In this document: positions 20,440-32,400 of the stretch, piece after piece
How the letters are laid out: each line of letters begins with the position of its first letter
Position numbering within the stretch: position 1 is the first letter of the stretch
Assembly: GCF_021869535.1 (NCBI RefSeq)
Contig: NW_026262712.1
Coordinates: forward strand, 102,924,140 to 102,988,139
Reading direction: 5' to 3'
Length of the DNA stretch: 64,000 nucleotides
Origin: Mytilus californianus
Taxonomy: Eukaryota; Mollusca; Bivalvia; Mytilida; Mytilidae
Position numbers and translations under genes: made by a program
The notes under the pieces: generated by a model
Database searches by the model: none
Told to the model about the DNA's origin: nothing
What the model saw: the letters and a program-made list of their open reading frames with translations, nothing else

Positions 20440-21689
20440 GTCATGCATTAATTATACATCGGCATATATAAGAATGAGGCAGTCTAAAACTATAGTCGTA
20501 ACTTTCCGTGCTTAGGTTTCATATCAATAATAAGTGATATTAGTTGGCGTGAAACAAAACATACCAAGTGGTATGCATAAGTGTAAATAGCATGGGTTAA
20601 AACAATCTGTTTAAAATTCAGATCTGTTGCAACTCGCATGTTATCAAATGAGGATAACAAAATCAAAGATCCATATAGTAATTAGATTGTGTTAAGGTAA
20701 GATTATGAGATGTAATGGTACATTTGATTTGCTTATTATTTAACTATTTTTTTTATCATGAAAAAAATCCAATCATGTACAATCTCCATATGTGCACTTT
20801 AAAGACAAACCGACGTAGGGACGCAAGGTTTATATCTTACATCGACATCTGATCTAGCTGGTTTTCAATTTCAAAAAACAGATAACACATGAACAAAGCA
20901 AAAAAGTCGGACAAACAAACTACACTCTTTAAAACACTATACCGAAATGTGTGAACACTACATTACACCTGTGGTAAATGCATTTGCTCAGTAAAAATGT
21001 ATTCAATCTTCCACAATATTAATTTTCTGTCATATTTAGTAAAACAACTAATAACATATTAATAATGGGCTAACATTTAAAAGAATCAGCCGGAGTTGTG
21101 ATTGAAAAGGCGCATTGTGCGAACAGTATTCGTTTGAATATTGATCGAGAATAAACTTTATCTTTCGACATCGGAAACACATTTTTACTATATATATACC
21201 TGGTTTATTCATTAAAGCACTTTCATTACACCTATTCAAATATGACTAATCATTTTCTTCCGATATTTACTATATCATCTAGCCAAAAAAAAGCCAAATG
21301 ATCCATATTTGAAGATGGTGTTTTTATAGGGCAACTGCAAAAGTGTCATTAGAAGGCTGCATCTAGACCTATATCATATTGATTAAGTTTACAATGATGC
21401 AAAAATTCTCTCGGCCTATAAACGATAAATTAGATATTTTTTTGACATATGAATATTGATACCTGAAGAATTATTTAGCTTTTAGTGCAATTTTATCGTT
21501 TTTGGAAGTTTTTTTTAAGAAATGCAATTTTATGTAAATATTGCGCAATTAACATTTTAGTTTGCATTTGATTTGGAATTATGGTATTTTGTTTTATAAG
21601 ATTCAGACAATGTTTTGATGAAAAATATGATACAGGTACCAGAAAAGGGCATTTTGTTTAATTCTAGCATAATTTTGGAATATTCATAT
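20440..21689. other. Intergenic AT-rich DNA
   Basis: No coding region, RNA gene or repeat family is recognised in this 1.25 kb. The 63-codon frame at 21,048-21,239 has no domain signature. Confidence 0.45.
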
Positions 21690-21860
21690 TTGACCTTTAA
21701 CCTTAATTTAACGAAAATTGCACCGTACGAATCATTGACGACCAGGCAAAATAGAAAGTACAGGTAATAAGCTTTCGTATGATATACAATGTAGCCGTAT
21801 GTTAGGTGGGTGCATTAAAGTCATTAACTTAGCGTCTTTTTTAAAAAATGTCACTCGCCT
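21690..21860 (-). repeat. Inverted duplication, inner right arm
   Basis: Reverse-complement partner of 18,515-18,730 (landmarks given there). The 1.9 kb between it and the outer right arm includes a 22-bp triplet repeat, a common bivalve repeat and an 85-bp tandem duplication, so later insertions probably expanded the right side. Confidence 0.8.
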
Positions 21861-22254
21861 AAAATGGAATATAAATACTTTATATCATGCATTTACATTA
21901 TTTTTTTATAACATTATAATATGTGTTTGTTTACTATACTATAGCATGTAATGATGTAAAAATAAGACGACGTGGTATGATTGTGTCACCATATCAATTT
22001 ATCAAAAGAGTAAAGCTAGTGTGCTTTACTATAATACAATACGCTTTATTTACAATATTTACCACCACTACTCATTTATTCATTCATTGACGGACAGTCA
22101 GAAAAAGACTTTAGTCTATCAGGTATTCTGCACGAATAAATCATGCATGCAACCCCGCCACATTTTCTGGTACTATATATATATAATATTGTGTAACTCG
22201 TATTGTACGACTTTGCCCCCTGCCAGGCTATAGAAAAACCGTAGAATAACGGTT

Positions 22255-22320
22255 GTTACACGGACACGTTTTTTAAGTTACACCGACACTTTTTGGAAGT
22301 TACACGGATACCTTTTTTTT
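22255..22320 (+). repeat. 22-bp tandem repeat, three copies
   Basis: Three consecutive 22-bp units each begin with gttacac and continue ggacac/cgacac/ggatac before a T- or A-rich end (22,255, 22,277, 22,299). The third ends in a T run. No function is proposed. Confidence 0.85.
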
Positions 22321-23279
22321 GAAATACACATAAACTTTTAATGAATAGAGTCACTCGTCCATTAAGAGAGTTCATTTCAAAATTAAGTGAGGGGCAAAAC
22401 ATATTTCTTTACTTGTTTGAACGTACGTATGGTTTGTTATCTGTTGTTGAGGGGTATATATAAATGCTGGGGCGTAGGAACCTGCAAAAGGGATAATGCC
22501 CGCTCCACACACTTCCATAAGTGATGTTTTGCCACTCCCTACTTTTTGGCGATTTTTTTATCAACATATAATAAGGCTACTGAAAAGGACATTAACTTAC
22601 TTCTAGACTATAAGACTATAATTATAGAAAATGTAAACTGTCACTTTAAAAAGTCCACCCAACCTTTCAATCTACTCCTACGTCACTGATATGTATCAAA
22701 GAAATAAGCAACAATTTCACTCGCACACAGATTGAAGAATTGAGAAGCGCTAGTGTTAACTCAAAATCCCTATTTTACTATAGACTAAATAATACATAAA
22801 CTGGTATGGACATTTTTTGTGTTGAAGCTTTTTAATTATGCAATCGTCTATTAAATACAAAATGTATTACTTTTTAATTCAAAATGTCGGAACAAGTCAG
22901 ATATTAACAAAAGTAACAGCCATCCGTATAGGTTTTCTACACTTGTAGTCAGGTCAAGGTTCTCGGCTATAAACTCAGACACTGACGCGACTACTCGTGC
23001 AGAAAAAAACTATACGTCAACGGTTGTTACCAGCCGGTTTTTTTGTTACCTTTTTTTTTCGTACCTAATACCTAATGCGAGTTCACGCACATAACATAGC
23101 TGTTGGGATTTTCAACTTTCCCTATTTTCAGGTAAGCACATTTAATTGTATTGACCTTTCAACGCATGTTTTCCATATCGTATTCACAGTTCAAATTCAA
23201 ATGAAACTTCACGTTAACATTTGAAATAAATGTATATTACAATTATGTATTTTCCATATCATATTTTTAGAACTTTTAA

Positions 23280-23445
23280 ATCCACATAAGATTGTGGACA
23301 AGTTTGATTACATTTGGCCCATTAATCATGGTAATTTCAGAGGCGAAGATTATTGTAAAAGTTAACGGACGACGACGAACGATGGACGATGGACGCCAAG
23401 TGTTGAGGCAAGCTTAATTTGCCCTTTGAGTCAGGTGGGCTAAAA
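23280..23445 (+). mobile_element. Common bivalve dispersed repeat (family M6)
   Basis: The string runs from catttggcccattaatcatg (23,310) through attattgtaaaagttaacgg and a gacgacgaacgatggacgatg run to aatttgccctttgagtcagg and gctaaaa. I recognise it as a repeat very common in bivalve genomes (memory, unchecked). Only one copy is seen here. Confidence 0.65.
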
Positions 23446-23528
23446 TCCAAACAAAATTGCATTGTTCCTAAATAAAAAAAAGTCTAACAATTCATATTTG
23501 AGTCTCACACAAACGGGAAAAAAATAAT

Positions 23529-23698
23529 TAGACAAAGTAAAATCAAAATTATTTTTTTTCCAATAAAGTAGGAATACAAGTCTTGACGGATTCAAATAAA
23601 TGATAAGTTGGTTTAGACAAAGTAAAATTAAAATTATTTTTTTTCCAATAAAGCAGGAATACAAGTATTGACGGATTCAAATAAATGATAAGTTGTTT
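23529..23698 (+). repeat. 85-bp tandem duplication
   Basis: Two adjacent 85-bp units, each beginning tagacaaagtaaaat (23,529 and 23,614) and ending aaataaatgataagttg, differ at only a few bases. This is a recent local duplication. Confidence 0.9.
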
Positions 23699-23799
23699 TC
23701 CGATAGAATCGTTTTCCACCGGGCCATCAAACTCCTTTTGAACGCCGGAGTTTAATTTGCGTTAAACGATTATGCATTAATCTCTATGACATAACCGGG

Positions 23800-24285
23800 T
23801 CATGCATTTTTAATTTTTAGGACAAAACCGGGTCGTACACATTGACAAATCCGGGTCCTTCCATTTTGACATGACCCATTTCTTTCGTTTCATGCACAGA
23901 AATACAATGATTGAGGTGCTCAAAGTGACTAGTCTTGCAATCTCCATATTAATTAATATCTTTCTTTCGATACTTTTCAATCCGTAAATTGTGCACAATT
24001 TTACGAGAAATTAATCAAACTAAAGACGAGGTTCACCGAATTCGTCATTTTGACTTGCCTTTTTACTTTTTTCTTCGTTAATCTAGAACAGTTGTAGAAA
24101 ATATTACATGTCACATTTGTAAATAGTTACATATGTATTTATTTTTTTCAATATCATAAAAATAACAAATAAATAAACAGAAATCCTACCTTTTTTCTGT
24201 CTGTTGATGGTCTGTCACCGTACCGGATATTAGATACCATTGAGCCCAAAACCGGGGTAGTTTAGACACAATGATATCATTATAT
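23800..24285 (-). repeat. Inverted duplication, outer right arm
   Basis: Reverse-complement partner of 17,862-18,322. Its minus strand carries a 46-codon frame from the ATG at 23,947-23,949 (MEIARLVTLSTSIIVFLCMK, then a basic and Asp-rich end) that resembles a tiny signal-anchor peptide. The left copy has a small deletion that shifts this frame, so I do not call a gene. Confidence 0.85.
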
Positions 24286-24594
24286 CAAGTTAAATGCTTT
24301 GCATTTGTAATTTATGGTAGGATCAATTTTTGAAAAGCTTACATATTAGAATAAGACACACTCATTCAAAAAATACAATAAAATGAAATTAAAAAAATTA
24401 AGCAATTTCATTCTGAAGTCAGTTTTTCCCAACATTCATATGACGTAGATTTACAATCAATCTATAGAACATACACGGTTTTATTCTTTAACAATTTGAA
24501 AAATGGAATTTTTTCGATGTTGATCGTAATTTTGAGTGTATTTGTTTTAAATTGGTATTATTGATTCTATGAATAAACTCAACATAGATACTAA

Positions 24595-24780
24595 GGTTAC
24601 AATTGTGTAAGCCAGACGCGTGTTTCATCTACAAAAGACTCACCAGTGAGGCTCGAGGAAAAGAGTTAAAAACGCAAAACGAAGTACGAAGCTAAAGAGC
24701 ATTGAGGACTCAAAATTCCGTAAGTTTTGGCAATAAATGCTAAAGTAATCTATTCCTGGGGTAAAAAAATTAAATTTGAA
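24595..24780 (-). mobile_element. Decayed hammerhead-ribozyme repeat (retrozyme-like), copy 2
   Basis: Inverted relative to the copy at 9,230-9,420. Blocks include gagcattgaggactcaaaat (24,698) and gctaaagtaatctattcctg (24,739). These agree with the mussel repeat family that carries a hammerhead motif at one end. Extent is approximate. Confidence 0.6.
24609..24655 (-). ncRNA. Type I hammerhead ribozyme relic, core mutated
   Basis: On the minus strand the core reads CTGGTGA (24,646-24,640), so the conserved A6 is G. Stem II GTCT/AGAT with a five-base loop is intact, with one wobble pair. The GAA box is present. Stem III has one mismatch, and the expected cleavage C is at 24,615. Stem I pairs only partly. 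The copy is probably inactive, but through a different lesion from the copy at 9,348. Confidence 0.6.
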
Positions 24781-25449
24781 AAAAACAGTTTATAATTATT
24801 ACCTTGCGAGATATTATATTCTATGATCCTCTGAATATAGCAGTGCATCCAAGTCTACATGACCTTTTTATATGTGAAGGAAAAACACAAATTCCCTTAT
24901 AAACTGTGTGAAGAGCTTGCCTTCCCTCAAATTGTGTGTTGATGCTTTTGCGCTAACAAAATACAATGGGAAACGTGGTTGCTTTAAGTAAAATATTTTC
25001 TCGGAATCGCCGAACACAATGAATGAAAACGAACTTATCCTACCTTGAAGAAATGATAACTCTGTTTTTTTTTATAATTCTAAATCACAGTCCAGCTCGT
25101 TTTCAAATACAAAACATCCGTGTGTGTAATATTTGTATCTGATATTATACATTAAAAGCACCGACTGAATCATTTCCGCATGATATCAAAAGTTTACAAA
25201 TATTAATTATTTTTAGAAATAATGTAAATAGTTTCCTGCTTTTATTTAACTATATTGATTGTAGAAATATCAAAATATGAGAATATTTTATTAAAGTTAG
25301 ACAATTAAAGTCAATAGGATATCCTTCAATAAATGAATTAAGGGTCTCATGTCAATACAAACTGCTGTACCCAAATTTTTGACATTTATACTTATTTTGT
25401 CTGGTTTTGTTTGCCTACACATTGTTGTCAATATAATTGAATACTATGT

Positions 25450-25660
25450 AACTGTCATACAAGTCAGATGTTTAGCTAGCTAAAAACCAGGTTCAATCCA
25501 CCATTTTCGACATAAGGAAATGTCTGTACCAAGTCAGGAATATGACAGTTGTTTTCCATTCGTTTGATGTGTTGAAGCTTTTGATTTTGCCGTTTGATAA
25601 GGGACATTTACTCTTGAGTTTTCCTTGGAGTTCGGTATTTTTGTTATTTTAATTTTTGAT
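25450..25660 (+). mobile_element. Short repeat family M2, copy 3
   Basis: It matches the copy at 1,077-1,288 closely: gtttagctagctaaaaacca, gtaccaagtcaggaatatga (25,527), ttcgtttgatgtgttgaagc, cttggagttcggtatttttg. It is the best-preserved free-standing copy, without RT sequence around it. Confidence 0.8.
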
Positions 25661-25789
25661 GGGTTAGCTGTTTGTTATTTGCTTATCAAACCTAATAGGA
25701 CATCATATGGGGACAGTTTAACACAAAGGTGAACGATACAAAGAGGACAGAAACAATTGAAAAATTAACAACACTATGGTGAAAAGGAA

Positions 25790-26130
25790 TAAGACTTAAA
25801 AAAAACCCCAACAAACAAACAGTTCCTTTACACTACACAGCAAAAAAAAAAAAAATTTACCAATGCAATCCCAACCAAAATCTGGGGATGGCTTTAGGTG
25901 CTACGGAAGGATATTAAGTGTCATAATAAGTAGCATACGTCATGTTGCTCATGGTATATATCAAAATCCAGTGCTAAGTCGCATTCCATGAGGTAATAAT
26001 CGATAAATTAGGACGGGGTATCCGCAGCCATTTGTGACCAAAGTATTGAATAACAGTCAAATCATGCTGGGGTCCATAAAATTTAAAAAAAAGATGATTT
26101 CAAATGTACCACAAATAGCTAATCCTTCAA
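25790..26130 (-). mobile_element. Dispersed repeat family M3, copy 2
   Basis: The block order matches 10,255-10,600: aaaatctggggatggcttta (25,879), ggtgctacggaaggatatta, gctaagtcgcattccatgag and ggggtccataaaattt. It includes an A-rich run near 25,843. Open frames here are incidental. Confidence 0.65.
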
Positions 26131-27109
26131 CCTATTTTGTATTTTGCATCAATCATATTTCATTTAAATCCAGAAAGGAAACCAAAACCCTGGAATATCG
26201 TTTCAACTGTGGAAATGTATGATAAGGAAGGAACACCGATTCTTGAGTAAGAATTATATAGGTATGAATGTTTCAGAAAATCAATGCTAGAGTTACTATT
26301 TTTCGGAACATTTTTGAAATGAACATATACCTATGAATAAAAACTTTGCAAGAGTTGTCGGGTAGAAAAATCCACACTATTAAATGTAATTCATAAGCGA
26401 ACATGTATATTTTTCATTTTATAGCGGCGTTTATATCAAAGTGTGTTCGAATTCACGATAATGAATCAAAGTCAAAATCTTGCCAGAGAACAAAAACAAT
26501 TCAACGATAATTCTAATAAATCAAGACAAAATTCCGATAACAGTTGTTGTAATGTTAATAATTAGCTACGCACATGTCAGATATGAGGGACACGGTGGGT
26601 GATGAAATACAAAGAAAAGAAAAAAACACTTTTCATTATTTATTCCATAAACTTAATCAGTTTTCCCATATTGTTCCGAGGTATAAACCATTTAACAGTA
26701 TACTTGTACCTAAATAATTGTCGACCGTTAACTGTGAAAAGATATAGTGTGAATTATTGCTTTATTTGCCAAGTTCAGTATTAGATGTTTTCTTGTCAAG
26801 ACCAGAATAAACTGCACTTGTCGCTCGCTGTATGTATAACACTCTCTTGTCTGAGTTTTGAGTGTCGTTCTTTGTGTTTTTTCTCATTTGTTAATGTATA
26901 TGTTGCTTATACCGGTAACAGTCTCGTTTATCCCTTGTCATGTACAACGTGTTTCTATTTCAAATGTTACGTTGGTCAAGTTTCAGGGTAAGAACGTTTA
27001 CTTGACCGATGGTTTATTTATTTGATGATGTCTAAAGGTTAGATAAGACTCAATTACTAATTCACTACTAGTATTGTGTGATGACAAATCGCTTAATATA
27101 ACTTGTCAA

Positions 27110-27250
27110 CGTATTTTATAGGAGTAACACAACGGATGTCAGATGTGGAGCATGATCAGCTCACCCTGCCGGAGCACATGACATTAACCCCGTATTTTTG
27201 GGTGGTTCGTAATAGGCCCCAGACCATAATTGATGATCCCGATTTTCGTT
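27110..27250 (+). mobile_element. Dispersed repeat family M3, inverted fragment
   Basis: The block ggatgtcagatgtggagcat, then gatcagctcaccctgccgga, gcacatgacattaacccc and tttttgggtggttcgt is the reverse-complement side of the family at 10,255-10,600 and 25,790-26,130. I recognise it as a mussel repeat (memory). Confidence 0.65.
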
Positions 27251-27639
27251 GTCCACGAATATAGTTCCCTTTAATTAAAGTGTTTTTTTTTTTTCATTCC
27301 CTTTCTCATACATTTCTTTCTTTTTATGGGTTGGAAATGAAAGAAGAGAGCTGAAATAAATTTTTGGATGCTTTATTTTAACTGATTTTGATAAGGAAAG
27401 AGTGATTAGGTCAGGTGCAAAAAGGAAATATTTACAGTTTTCGGAACATCTCTTGACTTGTCTAAAGGGGTATGAATGTGTATTGGCTAAATTTGTAAGA
27501 TGTACAAATGCAATTTTTCTGAAAGTTGGATATATTTTTGGACTTGTACTGTACATTACACACAAAAATGATTTGACAGAAAAAGCAGGTTATTTGTTTT
27601 TTTTTTTATGTGACAAAACGTTATAAAGAACTAATAGGC

Positions 27640-27765
27640 GAAATTAATTGTGGTCTGTGGCCAATACTCAGTTTTGTCGTTGTTTTCCTTTTTTTGCCAT
27701 GGAATTGTCAGTTTTATTTTGACTTATATCCCTTTGGTATCTTTTGCCTCTATTTTACAAAGAAG
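27640..27765 (+). mobile_element. Common mussel dispersed repeat fragment
   Basis: The string ttttgtcgttgttttccttt, ttgccatggaattgtcagtt, tatccctttggtatcttttg is a fragment I recognise from many mussel loci (memory, unchecked). The overlapping 68- and 74-codon frames in this area are not credible genes. Confidence 0.5.
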
Positions 27766-27799
27766 AATTTTGGTTTTTGTACAATTGTTCAAAGCTATT

Positions 27800-28772
27800 A
27801 TATTTTAATCAAATAACCTACGAAACAATTACCATACTTAAAAAACAGTCTAGCATGACGGAAAAAATAGGGGAGGGTCAAACAAATTACCATCATTCCT
27901 ATATCTTAATTAACAACAAATACAAGATAGAGAACAGTAGCTGGTTTTTTTACTGATCTTAGCCCTACAGGTAATTGATCAAACTATCAAATCGTCAGTA
28001 TATTTCATTTGTTGCAAACAGATTTAAAAAATGCTAAGATATGTCTAAAAGCTTCTGATAAAAAATTGTGTATAATACGAAATTAAATATTTACATAAAT
28101 ATGAAGAAAACAAATGTTATTGCATGTTTAAAAAAAAAAAAACACGCAAAACAGACCACTTGTACACATAAGACGATGCGTGTCAAGACTGTTATTTAAG
28201 ATATCGACATAAAATATTGAACGACGTTATAAATCATACAAATGTTAAAACGCAAAAACTATATTCTAAGATATAATGTTTATATATGGTAGTTAGTCGT
28301 GTCAGTCGTTATTTACGATTCATATACTTGTACAGCAGATATTGTTATCATAAACGATAACTTTATACATAACGAATCAACAATTTAAACTATCCCTCTC
28401 TCTCTTTTTCTCTCCCTTGATTTAAACTATTGAAATTGAGTCATCACAAAGAAGCACCATCTAACATTCCGCTTTATTTTCAAAATCATTCTGTTCCTAT
28501 TTTCTACTAGAGTTACGCCAAAACTATTGCACCTAAAATATCTAACTACCCGCTCTCCATACAATTACAAGCCCGCTGGCCATGTAACTACTGGATATCT
28601 AGAATTAATTTAACATGAACATCTCCGGAAAGTGATAGTTCATGGTCTCAAATTTGGGAAACCACAACACATGAATTGGAATCGATAAGGGATTATGTTA
28701 AGGATACGCCAGAGCATGGGCATAAGGGTATCTAAAAAAACTGCAAAGGACCTCCTTTGTGCATAAAGAAAA
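27800..28772. other. Left flank of the satellite array
   Basis: AT-rich DNA with a short CT-rich tract (28,395-28,418). No gene, RNA or repeat family is recognised before the first satellite copy. Confidence 0.5.
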
Positions 28773-29479
28773 AAACATCAGTTGTTCGACCTGTTAGTCA
28801 AATGCGTTTTGTTAAAATATACATTTTCACTCATTTGGTCTTTTGGAAAATGTTGTTTGTGCTGTATTTAGACCCCTCTACCAAGAAATTGGTTTTGCAT
28901 GAACATGTATAAAAACTGTGTTTTTTTTGGCTATCACCAATGGCAGTCAGCAGGGTTTAAGAACATCAGTTGTTCGACCTGTAAGTCAAATGCGTTTTGT
29001 TAAAATATACTTTTTCATACATTTTGTCTTTTGGAAAATGTTGTTTGTGCTGTATTTAGACCCTTCTACCAAGAAATTTGTTTTACATGCACATGTATAA
29101 CAATTGCGGTTTTTATCCAATGCAATCATAGGTTTAAACGTTGTTTTCAATTTAGACTTGTTTATATTTTTTCGTTTGGGCTTGTATTATATTTGCCTTC
29201 GAGTTTATATGATCTGTTCATCCTATTTTGACTCTTTCAAATTCAAGAGTCTATCCTAAATTGAAGTAAATTATATGGCCATCCAAATACAGTTTCGATT
29301 CCTAGCATCACTGAAGAGACATTAATTGTCGAAATCAAGGTATGATGTACATATTTTTGCACCTCATGTTTGCGGTATACCATCTTTTTTCGCAGGTTTA
29401 TTGTTTTTTGTTTGTATTAAATCATAATAAAGATCCATTTTATTACATCTTATAGTCCGTTTTTTTTTTTTTTTTTTGG

Positions 29480-32400
29480 CATTCGCCAATGGCAGTCAGC
29501 AGGGTTTACGCACATCAGTTGTTCGACCTGTTAGTCAAATGCGTTTTGTTAAAATATACTTTTTCACACATTTTGTCTTTTGAAAAATGTTGTTTGTGCT
29601 GTATTTAGACCCCTCTACCAAGAAATTTGTTTTGCATGCACATGTATTAAAATAGCGGTTTTATCCAATGCAATCATAGGTTTGAACGTTGTTTTCAATT
29701 TAGACTTGTATATATTTTTTCGTTTGGACTTGTATTATATTTGCCTTCGGATTTATATGATCCGTTCATCCTATTTTGACTCTTTCAAAATTCAAGAGTC
29801 TATCCTAAATTGAGGTAAATTATATGGCCTTCCAAATACCGTTTCGATTCCTAACATCACTGAAGATACATTGATTGTCGAAATCCGGATATGGTGTACA
29901 AATTTTTGCACCTCATGTTTGCGGTATACCATCTTTTTCGCAAGTTTATTGTTTTTTGTTCGGTATTAAATTATAATAAAGATCCCATTTATTACATCTT
30001 GTGATCCGTTTAATTGGGAATCGCCAATGGCAGTCTGCAGGGTTAAAGAACATCAGTTGTTCGACCTGTTAGTCAAATGCGTTTTGTTAGAATATACGTT
30101 TTCACTTATTTGGTCTTTTGGAAAATGTTGTTTGTGCTGTATTTAGACCCCTCTACCAAGAAATTTGTTTTACATGCACATGTATAAAAATTGCGGTTTT
30201 TATCCAATGCAATCATAGGTTTGAACGTTGTATTCAATTTAGACTTGTTTATATTTTTTCGTTTGGGCTTGTATTATATTTGCCTTCGGGTTTATATGAT
30301 CCGTTCATCCTTTTTTGACTCTTTCAAAATTCAAGAGTCTATCCTAAATTGAGGTAAATTATATGGCCTTCCAAATACCGTTTCGATTCCTAACATCACT
30401 GAAGAGACATTAATTGTCGAAATCCGGATATTGTGTACAAATGTTTGCACCTCATGTTTGCGGTATACCATCTTTTTTGCAAGTTTATTGTTTTTAGTTT
30501 GGTATTAGATTATAATAAAGATCCCATTTATTACATCTTGTGATCCGTTTAATTGACAATCGCCAATGGCAATCAGCAGGGTTTAAGAACATCAGTTGTT
30601 CGACCTGTTAGTCAAATGCGTTTTGTTAAAATATACTTTTTCACACATTTTGTCTTTTGGAAAATGTTGTTTGTGCTGTATTTAGACCCCTGTACCAAGA
30701 AATTTGTTTTGCATGCACATGTATAAAAATTGCGGTTTTATCCAATGCAATCATAGGTTTGAACGTTGTTTTCAATTTAGACTTGTTTATATTTTTTCGT
30801 TTGGGCTTGTATTATATTTGCATTCATGTTTATATGATCCGTTCATCCTATTTTGACTCTTTCAAAATTCAAGAGTCTATCCTAAATTGAGGTAAATTAT
30901 ATGGCCTTCCAAATACCGTTTCGATTCCTAACATAACTGAAGAGACATTAATTGTCGAAATCCGGATATGGTGTACAAATGTTTGCACCTCATGTTTGCG
31001 GTATACCATCTTTTTGCAAGTTTATTGTTTTTAGTTTGGTATTAATTTATAATAAAGATCCATTTATTACATCTTGTGATCCGTTTATTTGGCAATTGCC
31101 AATGGCAGTCAGCAGGGATTAAGAACATCAGTTGTTCGACCTGTTAGTCAAATGCGTTTAGTTAAAATATACTTTTTACTCATTAGGTCTTTTGGAAAAT
31201 GTTGTTTGTGCTGTTTTTAGACCCCTCTACCAAGATATTTGTTTTGCATGCACATGTATAAAAATTGCGGTTTTATCCAACGCAATCATAGGTTTGAACG
31301 TTGTTTTGATTTTAGACTTGTTTATATTCTTTCGTTTTGGCTTGTATTATATTTGCCTTCGAGTTTATATGATTTGTTCATCCTATTTTGACTCTTTCAA
31401 AATTGAAAAGTCTATCCTAAATTGAGGTAAATTATATGGCCTTCCAAATACAGTTTCGATTCCTAACATCACTGAAGAGACATTAATTGTCCAAATCAAG
31501 GTATGGTGTACATATTTTTGCACCTGATGTTTGCGGTATACCATTTTTTTCGCAAGTTTTTTGTTTTTTGTTTGTATTAAATTATAATAAAGATTAATTT
31601 TTTTACCTCTTATGGTCCGTTTATTTTGGCAATCGCCAATGGCAGTCAGCAGGGTTTAAGAACATCAGTTGTTCGACCTGTTAGTCAAATGCGTTTTGTT
31701 AAAATATACTTTTTCACACATTTTGTCTTTTGGAAAATGTTGCTTGTGCTGTATTTAGACCCCTCTACCAAGAAATTTGTTTTGCATGCACATGTATAAA
31801 AATTGCGGTTTTATCCAATGCAATCATAGGTTTGAACGTTGTTTTCAATTTAGACTTGTTTATATTTTTTCGTTTGAGCTTGTATTATATTTGCATTCAT
31901 GTTTATATGATCCGTTCATCCTATTTTGACTCTTTCAAAATTCAAGAGTCTATCCTAAATTGAGGTAAATTATATGGCCTTTCAAATACCGTTTCGATTC
32001 CTAACATCACTGAAGAGACATTAATTGTCAAAATCCGGATATGGTGTACAAATTTTTGTACCTCATGTTTGTGGTATACCATATTTTTCGCAAGTTTATT
32101 GTTTTTTGTTTGGTATTAAATTATAATAAAGATCCAAATTATTACATCTTGTGATCTGTTTAATTGGCACTCGCCAATGGCAGTCCGCAGGGTTTAAGAA
32201 CATCAGTTGTTCGACCTGTTAGTCAAATGCGTTTTGTTAAAATATACATTTTCACTCATTTGGTCTTTTGGAAAATGTTGTTTGTGCTGTATTTAGACCC
32301 CTCTACCAAGAAATCTGTTTTGCATGCACATGTATAAAAATTGCGGTTTTATCCAATGCAATCATAGGTTTGAACGTTGTTTTCAATTTAGACTTGTTTA

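Noticed and set aside
26599-27956. Cluster of small plus- and minus-strand frames of 61-96 codons
   Set aside because: They overlap dispersed repeats and T-rich DNA, conflict with each other and show no domain or splice signals.
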